Shown here one piece after another: positions 6,583 through 11,625 of a stretch of 11,625 bases of DNA (positions are counted from its first letter, which is position 1; every line of letters starts with the position of its first letter). The stretch spans positions 1 through 11,625 of the forward strand of contig CAYRML010000045.1 in NCBI GenBank assembly GCA_964425485.1, in the 5' to 3' direction. Made by a program: the position numbers and the translations under genes. Source of the DNA: CAYRML01 sp964425485 (GTDB taxonomy: Bacteria; Bacillota; Dehalobacteriia; UBA4068). The notes beneath the pieces are model-generated. The model had not been told where the DNA came from. It saw nothing but the letters and a program-made list of their open reading frames with translations, and ran no database searches.

Positions 6583-7689
6583 ATGGGACAAAATTATTTA
6601 ATGGATGCCGATTATATTAAAATGCTTGATTTTATAGCACAGATTAGTAAAGTTCAGCAGGATTATCAACAATATATTTTATATCTCCTTGATGAGATTT
6701 TCGGCTATAAATATTCTACGTTTAATTCCATAAATAACAATCTGAAGAATTATTGCGCAAATTGTCACAATATCGATAAAAAATTCACGCAAAATTATAA
6801 CGAATATTACTATAAAACCGATATATTTAATCCTCAAAAAAGCAAGGACCTGCAGTATAATAATAATGTCGTATCTATAAAAGATATCATGCCTACCTCG
6901 GAATACGAGAACACAGAGTTTTATTCCGATTTTATCAAAAGGCAAATGTTATATCATCAATTGGCATTGCCTATTAAAATAAATAACAAGCTGAGTAATG
7001 CTATCGCTGTTTATAAAAAGAAAGAAGACGGCGATTTTACTGATCGGGATGTTGCCATCTTGGGCCGTCTGAACGAATATATAACAAAGCATCTTCAGAT
7101 CAATTTTGAATATGCAAATATGCAAAGGGAATATCAAAGATACAGCAATTGTTTTGATGAGATCCCTTTAGGCATCATCATTTTAAACAAAACTTTTTCC
7201 ATCATGCGCTACAATCGGACAGCCGAGGTATTTTCCGGCAATCTGCAAAATGGCAATTCATCATACAATTCTTTGCAGCACTTCGCAAATGAGATGTTTT
7301 GCCAATATTATGATAAAATCATCACTTCCCACACAGGCATAAATTTTTATTATAAATCCTATAAGATAAATATTACCTCAACCCTAAGCCCACTTGCCCA
7401 AGATGATCCTGAATCCGCTTATATGATCTTTATCAGCAAGCTGAATGAAGAAAAAGGCGAAATAGCCAAAAACAATAGTTTGTTAAAAATTTATAATCTT
7501 ACCGCCAGAGAAGGGGAAATTTTAGAGCTTGTTAAAGATGGGCTGAGTAATAAAGAAATTGCCGATAAGCTCTGCATAAGCAAACATACTGTCAAAGCTC
7601 ATCTGGAAAATATATTTAATAAGTTACAGGTGAAAAACAGAACTGGCGCTCTGACAAAATTAACAAACCCCAATATGATGCAGCTATGA
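6583..7689 (+). CDS. LuxR-family transcriptional regulator with GAF/PAS-like sensor region
   Basis: A 368-residue DNA-binding regulator. The C-terminus from about residue 306 is a canonical LuxR/FixJ helix-turn-helix: LTAREGEILELV, then LSNKEIADKLCISKHTVKAH, then NIFNKL. The N-terminal 165 residues look like a divergent GAF-type sensor, ending in ALPIKINN and FTDRDVAILGRL. About 185-290 looks PAS-like (PLGIIILNKTFSIMRYN). There is no receiver Asp domain and no AHL-binding signature I recognise. ATG 6583 is chosen because AAAGGGGGG lies six bases upstream and upstream in-frame sequence overlaps the promoter. The gene is visibly more AT-rich than the operon it faces, with many Asn, Tyr and Lys codons. 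It likely controls the divergent operon, replacing the sigma-54 activator AcoR typical of acetoin operons; the signal is unknown. Confidence 0.9.
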   Translation: MGQNYLMDADYIKMLDFIAQISKVQQDYQQYILYLLDEIFGYKYSTFNSINNNLKNYCANCHNIDKKFTQNYNEYYYKTDIFNPQKSKDLQYNNNVVSIKDIMPTSEYENTEFYSDFIKRQMLYHQLALPIKINNKLSNAIAVYKKKEDGDFTDRDVAILGRLNEYITKHLQINFEYANMQREYQRYSNCFDEIPLGIIILNKTFSIMRYNRTAEVFSGNLQNGNSSYNSLQHFANEMFCQYYDKIITSHTGINFYYKSYKINITSTLSPLAQDDPESAYMIFISKLNEEKGEIAKNNSLLKIYNLTAREGEILELVKDGLSNKEIADKLCISKHTVKAHLENIFNKLQVKNRTGALTKLTNPNMMQL

Positions 7690-7713
7690 TTGAAATATCA
7701 ATACATCGACCAC

Positions 7714-7753
7714 AAAAAAGATCAGGTCTAATGCCAAGACCTGATCTTTTTTT
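7714..7753 (+). terminator. Intrinsic terminator after the LuxR-type gene
   Basis: A strong stem pairs AGATCAGGTCT with AGACCTGATCT around a seven-base loop, extended by A-U pairs, and is followed by a run of seven T. It starts 24 bases after the regulator's stop codon. The A run on the left means it could also work in the opposite direction. Confidence 0.93.
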
Positions 7754-7999
7754 ATATAATTCTATATTTCATTTTGCTGGTTTGTCGATAATGTCACGCA
7801 TCTGCCTTCCGACTTACCCCTGGCTCTACTCAAAATCAAGATTTAAAAATGCCCGGTAATTCGTTATCCGTTTCAATTATCAATAAATATTTACTTGTTT
7901 AAAATACTTCGGCATCGGACTGTCCACATCCGTACCGTCCGCCGCCATCACTAGTTTCATTTTCCAACGCATTTGGGAAATAAAAACCGGAGGTGTATT
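7754..7999. other. Intergenic region with no intact gene
   Basis: About 246 bases between the terminator and the degraded FAD-subunit gene. All frames contain stops. The only coding-like trace is a 26-codon minus-strand frame at 7880-7960, listed separately. A ribosome-site-like GGAGGTG lies at 7989-7995, belonging to the pseudogene downstream. No clear promoter was found. Confidence 0.5.
7880..7960 (-). pseudogene. Possible remnant of a NifX/NifB-domain protein N-terminus
   Basis: A 26-codon frame beginning MKLVMAADGTDVDSPM and then KYF resembles the start of iron-molybdenum cofactor-binding (NifX-type) proteins, typically MKIAVASDG, then LDS, then a RFGR-like segment. It stops after NIY, and no continuation is recognisable in any frame. 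There is no good ribosome site. If real, it is a relic beside other decayed molybdoenzyme genes; with so few residues, chance resemblance is quite possible. Confidence 0.2.
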
Positions 8000-8829
8000 A
8001 TAATTCCTTTTGATTTTGCCTATTATCGGCCGGATACCATTGCGGAGGCAAGCCAATTATATCGTGTCTTGATGCACGAGGCAAACAACCGTTATATTAT
8101 GGGGGCGGATCGGAAATAATCAGCATGGCCAGGGTTAATAATATTTATACAGGCGCTGTGATTGATCTGAAAGCTATTCCCGAATGCAATATTTTACAAC
8201 TTAACGCCGATAATTTAATTATCGGCTCTGCGGTCACCCTGGCCAATATCTCCGAGTCGGATTTTTATCCCCTGATGTCCAAAGCATGTGCAAGAATCGC
8301 CGATCATACCATGCAATGCAAAATAACCCTTGCTGGCAACATTTGCGGAACTATTATTTATAAAGAAGCCATCTTACCCCTTTTGTTATCTGAGTGCACG
8401 GTGATAGTCGCCTCGGGGAAAAAACTCAGGCCAAGACCTATTACCGAAGTTTTTAATGAAAAGCTTCGCCTTTCCCAAGGGGAATTCATTGTTCAGTTTA
8501 TTATTGACGCCAAATATTTAACGCTGCCTTATTATCACATCAAAAGAACAAAAAACGAAAAGATTGATTATCCCATTCTTTCGCTGTCGGCTATCAAAGA
8601 CCATAAAAATTTGCAGATAGCTTTATCCGGAATTTGTGCTTTTCCCTTCAGAAGTCAAAAAATCGAATCTATTTTTAATAATAAAAACCTGTCAATTGAT
8701 AAGAAAATGTCAACTATTATAGATAATCTTCCAGCGCCTGTCTTAAATGATATTTACGCTACAGACTAATATAGGCTTTTTGTATTGCAAAAAACACTGC
8801 GGGATATAGAGAAACAATTAGGTAGATGA
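8000..8829 (+). pseudogene. Degraded FAD-binding subunit of a molybdenum hydroxylase (CoxM/XdhB type)
   Basis: The medium subunit of the CO/xanthine dehydrogenase family normally passes electrons from [2Fe-2S] clusters to FAD. Reassembling two frames gives about 276 codons, the normal family length. It starts IPFDFAYYRPDTIAEA, then YIMGGGSEIISMARVNN (the FAD-loop motif), then ITLAGNICG, and ends YRLFVLQKTLRDIEKQLGR. Three lesions are visible. The start position, six bases after GGAGG (7989-7993), is ATA instead of ATG. One G is missing from the run at 8101-8105, shifting the frame exactly inside the Gly-Gly-Gly motif. TAA at 8767-8769 interrupts the frame 19 codons before the natural stop at 8827-8829. 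The longest surviving frame (8125-8769) lacks the N-terminal FAD-binding loop, so a working protein is very unlikely. Confidence 0.88.
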
Positions 8830-8833
8830 ACAA

Positions 8834-9222
8834 ATGTTAAAAATAGAAAAAAAAGTGTCATCACTCTTAATATCAACGGAGAAAACAGAGATGTCTTAAT
8901 CAATCCTTCCGATACACTTTTATATATAATTCGTGAGCAACTGGGGCTGACCGGGGCCAAGCCCGGCTGTGAAAACGGGGACTGCGGAACCTGCACCGTC
9001 CTTGTTGACGGATGGCCCATAAAATCTTGCCTCATGTTAGCGGCTGAAGCTGTCGTCCATCAAATCATCACAATCGAGGGCTTAAAGAATGCTCCGATTC
9101 AAAAATCATTTGTGGAAAATTGGGGTTTTCAATGAGGATATTGCACTTCCGGATTTTTAATGGTTTGTCATGCTTTATCGACTATTCATCCTGATGCGAA
9201 TGAATATGTTATAGAAACATGG
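8834..9222 (+). pseudogene. Degraded, 3'-truncated [2Fe-2S] subunit of a molybdenum hydroxylase (CoxS/XdhC type)
   Basis: The small subunit normally carries two [2Fe-2S] clusters. From the probable start ATG 8834 (MLKIE) the frame breaks in the eight-A run at 8847-8854; one more A would restore it. The following frame reads SVITLNINGENRDV. It then carries the plant-type ferredoxin cysteines PGCENGDCGTC with a fourth Cys in IKSC. It continues to VENWGFQ, and the next codon (9133-9135) is TGA where the second-cluster motif QCGYC needs Cys. After it, GYCTSGFLMVCHALSTIHPD and EYVIETW continue in frame to 9222, where the sequence changes into the truncated convergent gene. The last 30 or so residues, including the CRC motif, are missing. 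The gene starts four bases after the FAD-subunit stop, the usual operon arrangement, but no molybdopterin-binding large subunit follows. Confidence 0.88.
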
Positions 9223-9460
9223 CCAAAGCCAGAAAAGTAATCGCGGCAAAATCCTTGGCCAAAAGAGCAGGAATAGCAATAGCGCCTAAAGCGGCGGCAA
9301 TAAATCCCGTAACTATATTAATAAAATAAGCACTGGGATAACTAGGGTTTTGACGATAATCTATTTTTAATGTAATAAGACGGGCCAAAGTTCCCATCAA
9401 AGTACCAGTCACAATTAAGATCAGATCAGCCGACTGCAAAAATTCATTGGCCGTATCCAT
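9209..9460 (-). pseudogene. Truncated YIEGIA-family membrane protein
   Basis: An 83-codon frame starting ATG 9458-9460, six bases after GGAGGG, with hydrophobic segments at about residues 12-28 and 46-75. The stretch GTLARLITLKIDYRQNPSYP, followed by GFIAAALGAIAIPALLAKDF and FLALA, matches my memory of the N-terminal part of YIEGIA-domain proteins, which are conserved in spore-forming Firmicutes and run to roughly 290 residues. After FLALA the family continues AQQFR; here it reads MFL and stops, because the sequence switches at about 9220-9226 to the decayed [2Fe-2S] gene. The diagnostic YIEGIA motif lies in the missing part. The fragment keeps start, ribosome site and reading frame, so a short membrane peptide could still be made. 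Family function is unknown. Confidence 0.7.
9218..9227. other. Deletion junction between two convergent gene remnants
   Basis: Left of this point, plus-strand codons still match the [2Fe-2S] subunit (VIETW); right of it, minus-strand codons match the YIEGIA family (FLALA). The two genes face each other and both lose their 3' ends here. The simplest explanation is one deletion that removed the end of the small subunit, the large molybdenum subunit and the C-terminal part of YIEGIA. No insertion sequence or long direct repeat is visible at the joint. Confidence 0.65.
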
Positions 9461-9507
9461 TTTAACCCTCCTTTCCCTTATTATTTACAGTAAACAATTT
9501 TACATGT

Positions 9508-9541
9508 AAAAAAAATCGGAACTATTTTCTAATTCCGATTT
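9508..9541 (-). terminator. Intrinsic terminator of the manganese catalase gene
   Basis: Read on the minus strand, AAATCGGAA pairs with TTCCGATTT around an eleven-base loop, and the right arm runs into eight T. It is about 90 bases after the catalase stop and upstream of the YIEGIA remnant, so the latter needs its own promoter. Confidence 0.9.
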
Positions 9542-9629
9542 AAAGTAAATTATTCTATATGAGCAAAAGTTTTGACGGGCTTTGATGCCCCTTCCGCTCT
9601 TATTTTTCATATTTTGTTCCTGCCTCAGC

Positions 9630-10295
9630 CTAATTAAATCTCGGAGGATTGGGATTAGAGGCGTTAAGATTCTGATTTGCAGATGGTGTGGACAAATCAA
9701 AGTATAGCTTAGAATCCTCTGTTACGCCAAAGCTTTGATTAGAACCGGTATTGCTGACTTTATTAAATGCTTCTCTAAACATTTTGTTATGCGCTTCTTC
9801 TCGGTTTAATAAAAAGTCTATTGATTCACGTACATATTTATCATTTATTTGGCGATATAAATATTCATATACAACTTTTGCCCGTTGCTCGGAAGCGATG
9901 TTTGATAACAAATCCGCACATAAATCACCTGTTACCGTTACGTAATCACCAGTCCATGAATAGCCGGAAGAATTGATCAGCCCTGGATTTAAACCCAAAA
10001 TAACATGAGTTTGAATTTCACCGGCCTCTACTTCCTGATAATTTACATCATGGCCGTTCAGAAGATTGATTAGAGTCCCGACCATTTCCATATGGCTCAG
10101 CTCTTCCGATGCGATATCTAAAAACAGATCTTTGATCTCCGGATCTTTGATGCGGAAGCTTTGAGAAAGATACTGCATTGCTGCTTTTAATTCACCATTG
10201 CCGCCACCAAGCTGCTCTTGCAATAATACGGCATACTGAGGATTGGGCTTTTCGATCCTCACATTTTGCAGTAATTGTTTTTCATGTTTAAACAT
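9630..10295 (-). CDS. Manganese catalase family protein (CotJC-like)
   Basis: A 221-residue ferritin-like four-helix protein of the dimanganese catalase family, which disproportionates hydrogen peroxide; the Bacillus CotJC member sits in the spore coat. All five metal ligands can be placed: Glu35 in GGGNGEL, Glu65 and His68 in SEELSHME, Glu136 in ASEQRAK, and His169 in REEAH. The Glu-to-His spacing of 33 matches the 148/181 pair I recall for the Lactobacillus enzyme. After residue 190 comes GVTEDSKLYFDLSTPS and an Asn/Pro-rich tail ending PPRFN. The start ATG 10293-10295 has AGAGGGG five bases upstream. Usual partners cotJA and cotJB are not adjacent; the gene stands alone between two terminators. 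The fold and metal site are secure, the spore location is inferred. Confidence 0.93.
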   Translation of the reverse strand: MFKHEKQLLQNVRIEKPNPQYAVLLQEQLGGGNGELKAAMQYLSQSFRIKDPEIKDLFLDIASEELSHMEMVGTLINLLNGHDVNYQEVEAGEIQTHVILGLNPGLINSSGYSWTGDYVTVTGDLCADLLSNIASEQRAKVVYEYLYRQINDKYVRESIDFLLNREEAHNKMFREAFNKVSNTGSNQSFGVTEDSKLYFDLSTPSANQNLNASNPNPPRFN

Positions 10296-10315
10296 AAATT
10301 CCCCTCTTTCATTAT

Positions 10316-10333
10316 AATACTATAGCTAGTATT
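10316..10333. promoter_or_regulatory. Near-palindrome upstream of the manganese catalase
   Basis: AATACTA and TAGTATT form seven-base inverted arms separated by four bases, 21-38 bases upstream of the catalase start. The position suits an operator overlapping the promoter or a small 5' UTR hairpin. TATAAT on the minus strand (10311-10316) abuts it but is too close to the ribosome site to be a comfortable -10. Confidence 0.3.
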
Positions 10334-10403
10334 TGTTTATTGATTGTTTTTATTCTATATATATTGCGTAAAAACTATGTGATGTTAACCCTTTAGATGC
10401 CAT

Positions 10404-10451
10404 AAAAAATATCAACAAAGGCCCCGCTTTTTTAGCGGAGCCTTTGTTGAT
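10404..10451 (-). terminator. Intrinsic terminator of the DUF2935 gene
   Basis: A 17-18-base-pair stem with one mismatch (ATCAACAAAGGCT-CCGCT against its complement) and a short A-rich loop. On the minus strand it is followed by ATTTTTT. It lies 36 bases after the DUF2935 stop and isolates that gene from the catalase. Confidence 0.92.
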
Positions 10452-10486
10452 TACCTTAGGTTTTCCAATTATATATGTCCAACGCT

Positions 10487-11389
10487 TTATCTTTTCAATA
10501 ATCTTATATAATGATTTGCCTCTCTTAATACATGGTCAGCCAAAAGCGGCAAAATTATAGATTTGATCTTGCATTCCAATATGCCTTTTACTCCGGCAGT
10601 CTTAAAATCCCTGAAGCGTGTTGTAAGGCTTATGTTTTCCTTAATTAAATTAGCCATAGACATTTCCATTGACTGTTTTAATCTTACCAGTAAACCTTCA
10701 TAATCATTGGCAAAATCATTAGCAATATCAAGTAAATTTTTTTCTGATGGGTCTAACATACCTCTGATAAATTGTGCATGTTCCATCATGATATGATCCC
10801 AAAATAATTTATCCTGCTTGATATTTTTAAGATTAAAAAGCCGCCCACTCTCCAAATCGGTTAAAGCATTGTGATAGGTATTTGCCTCATTAATAACATG
10901 CTCTACCATAGAAGGATAAATAGTAGTAAATAAGTTGCACTTGCCTATTTCCGTAAGAACTTGTTTTTTGAAATCAACCAAGTCTTCAACAAGATTTATG
11001 GCGGTCCTGTTGAGCCGTTTTACTTCATTAAATAATTCTGTTGTAATCCTTGGGTTAGTGCTGCCCCTGAGATTTAATTCTTGGGTAGTAATGGATTGAT
11101 CAATTTTTATGCCCGTATATTGCTGAGTTTTTTTCTCCGCATTGAGAGTATATTGAGTAACGATCTCTCCGGAATTAAGAACATCCGGGCCTACAATACC
11201 ATTACTTAATGCAACGGCATTTAATAATAATTTTTCAAATTCTGTTTTATAATAATCTGCCTTTTTGGCAAAAGCCGCCGCCACCGGAGTTAAACTTGCC
11301 TCTATGAATAATGCATGCTCCTTCATTATTCTGGCGAAAAACAGGTTTAACTCTAGAGACATAACTATATATTTCTGATTATTTTCCAT
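10487..11389 (-). CDS. DUF2935-family duplicated helical-bundle protein
   Basis: A 300-residue, almost entirely helical protein of the DUF2935 family, common in spore-forming Firmicutes; I recall solved members as metal-binding up-and-down helical bundles, but the cellular role is unknown. The sequence is an internal duplication. EHALFIEASL (24-33) and EHAQFIRGML (203-212) correspond, and so do HVINEANTYH (164-173) and HVLREANHYI (286-295). Each half thus supplies a Glu-His pair and an H-x3-E pair, a plausible metal-ligand set. There is no signal peptide and no membrane segment. The start ATG 11387-11389 is six bases after AGGAGGGG. It lies between its own terminator and the CRISPR array end. 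It could be a spore protein alongside the neighbouring catalase; that is context only. Confidence 0.85.
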   Translation of the reverse strand: MENNQKYIVMSLELNLFFARIMKEHALFIEASLTPVAAAFAKKADYYKTEFEKLLLNAVALSNGIVGPDVLNSGEIVTQYTLNAEKKTQQYTGIKIDQSITTQELNLRGSTNPRITTELFNEVKRLNRTAINLVEDLVDFKKQVLTEIGKCNLFTTIYPSMVEHVINEANTYHNALTDLESGRLFNLKNIKQDKLFWDHIMMEHAQFIRGMLDPSEKNLLDIANDFANDYEGLLVRLKQSMEMSMANLIKENISLTTRFRDFKTAGVKGILECKIKSIILPLLADHVLREANHYIRLLKR

Positions 11390-11408
11390 ATTTCCCCTCC
11401 TAGACCAT

Positions 11409-11447
11409 ATTATAACATAATATATGCGAACAACTGAAAGTATATGA
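11409..11447 (-). promoter_or_regulatory. Candidate promoters of the DUF2935 gene
   Basis: Two alternatives overlap on the minus strand. One is a vegetative extended -10, TGTTATAAT at 11409-11417, without a clear -35. The other is sporulation sigma-E-like: TCATATA (11441-11447), a 14-base spacer, then CATATATT (11419-11426), which leaves about 20 bases of leader. Neither is decisive. The second overlaps the divergent edge of the last CRISPR repeat. Confidence 0.3.
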
Positions 11448-11593
11448 ATTCACGCACCCACGCAGGGTGCGACCATAAAATTTATTTCAAACTCTAAATC
11501 CTCAAAATATTTCAATCCACGCACCCACGCAGGGTGCGACATTATATATCAAATTCATTTGGGTGTGGGTGAGCTATTTAAATGCACGCACCC
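11442..11593 (-). CRISPR. Type I-C CRISPR array, leader-distal end, truncated
   Basis: Three 32-base repeats start at 11442, 11509 and 11576, exactly 67 bases apart, with two 35-base spacers (11474-11508 and 11541-11575). The intact copy (11509-11540) has the arms CGCACCC and GGGTGCG around ACGCA. Read on the minus strand it begins GTCGCACCC and ends GTGGATTGAAAT, the form typical of type I-C. The 11442 copy has three mismatches, all at its minus-strand 3' end, as expected for the oldest, leader-distal repeat. The leader and any cas genes should therefore lie to the right, beyond the window. The third copy is only 18-19 bases long, with two mismatches, before adapter sequence begins. Confidence 0.92.
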
Positions 11594-11625
11594 AGATCGG
11601 AAGAGCGTGGTGTAGGGAAAGAGTG
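11594..11625 (+). other. Illumina sequencing adapter (artefact)
   Basis: From AGATCGGAAGAGCG to the end, the 32 bases match the reverse complement of the Illumina universal (read 1) adapter except for one base (GTGG in place of GTCG at 11607-11610). It interrupts a CRISPR repeat. This is read-through contamination left at a contig end and is not genomic DNA. Confidence 0.97.

Noticed and set aside
8766..9035. Minus-strand 89-codon open frame over the [2Fe-2S] remnant
   Set aside because: The opposite strand encodes recognisable ferredoxin cysteine motifs; this frame is a shadow.
9133..9240. A functional selenoprotein version of the [2Fe-2S] subunit
   Set aside because: The gene also has a frameshift and a truncated end, and no convincing SECIS-like stem follows the TGA.
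9541..9629. Second terminator or small RNA downstream of the manganese catalase
   Set aside because: Only a four- to five-base GGGC/GCCC hairpin without a T run; the clear terminator is at 9508-9541.

Overview
The window looks like the end of a draft or metagenomic contig from a low-GC, endospore-forming Firmicute, probably anaerobic. The evidence is strong AGGAGG-type Shine-Dalgarno sites, short AT-rich intergenic spaces, a YIEGIA-family gene remnant, a CotJC-like manganese catalase, a DUF2935 protein and a type I-C CRISPR repeat. A clostridial or Negativicutes (Sporomusa-like) host is my inference. The last 32 bases are Illumina adapter, so the right edge is a technical end.

Region 1 (1-6164, all minus strand) is a seven-gene catabolic operon for a thiamine-diphosphate-dependent 2-oxoacid or acetoin dehydrogenase-type complex. 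In transcription order it holds an SDR dehydrogenase, an E2 acyltransferase catalytic domain, a separate small lipoyl-domain protein, E1 alpha, E1 beta, an MFS transporter and dihydrolipoyl dehydrogenase (E3, cut by the left edge). The simplest reading is import of a small hydroxy-ketone or diol, oxidation by the SDR, then cleavage by E1/E2/E3 to an acyl-CoA, as in acetoin/2,3-butanediol use. The substrate cannot be proven from sequence. The E2 is split: lipoyl carrier and catalytic core are separate genes, and no E1/E3-binding domain is visible.

Region 2 (6165-7753) has a 418-bp AT-rich divergent intergenic region and a plus-strand LuxR-type regulator with its own promoter and a strong terminator. 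It is the obvious candidate controller of the operon.

Region 3 (7754-9460) is a gene graveyard. A molybdenum-hydroxylase (CO/xanthine dehydrogenase family) FAD subunit has lost its start codon, carries a one-base frameshift and has a late nonsense codon. The adjacent [2Fe-2S] subunit has a frameshift in an A run, a TGA exactly at a conserved iron-sulfur cysteine, and loses its 3' end. It runs straight into the truncated 3' end of a convergent YIEGIA-family gene. The catalytic molybdenum subunit is absent, so a deletion appears to have removed it along with both gene ends.

Region 4 (9461-11400) holds two minus-strand genes, each with a clear terminator: a CotJC-type manganese catalase and a duplicated DUF2935 helical-bundle protein, both probably spore-associated or oxidative-stress functions. 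Region 5 (11442-11593) is the leader-distal end of a type I-C CRISPR array, truncated by the adapter.
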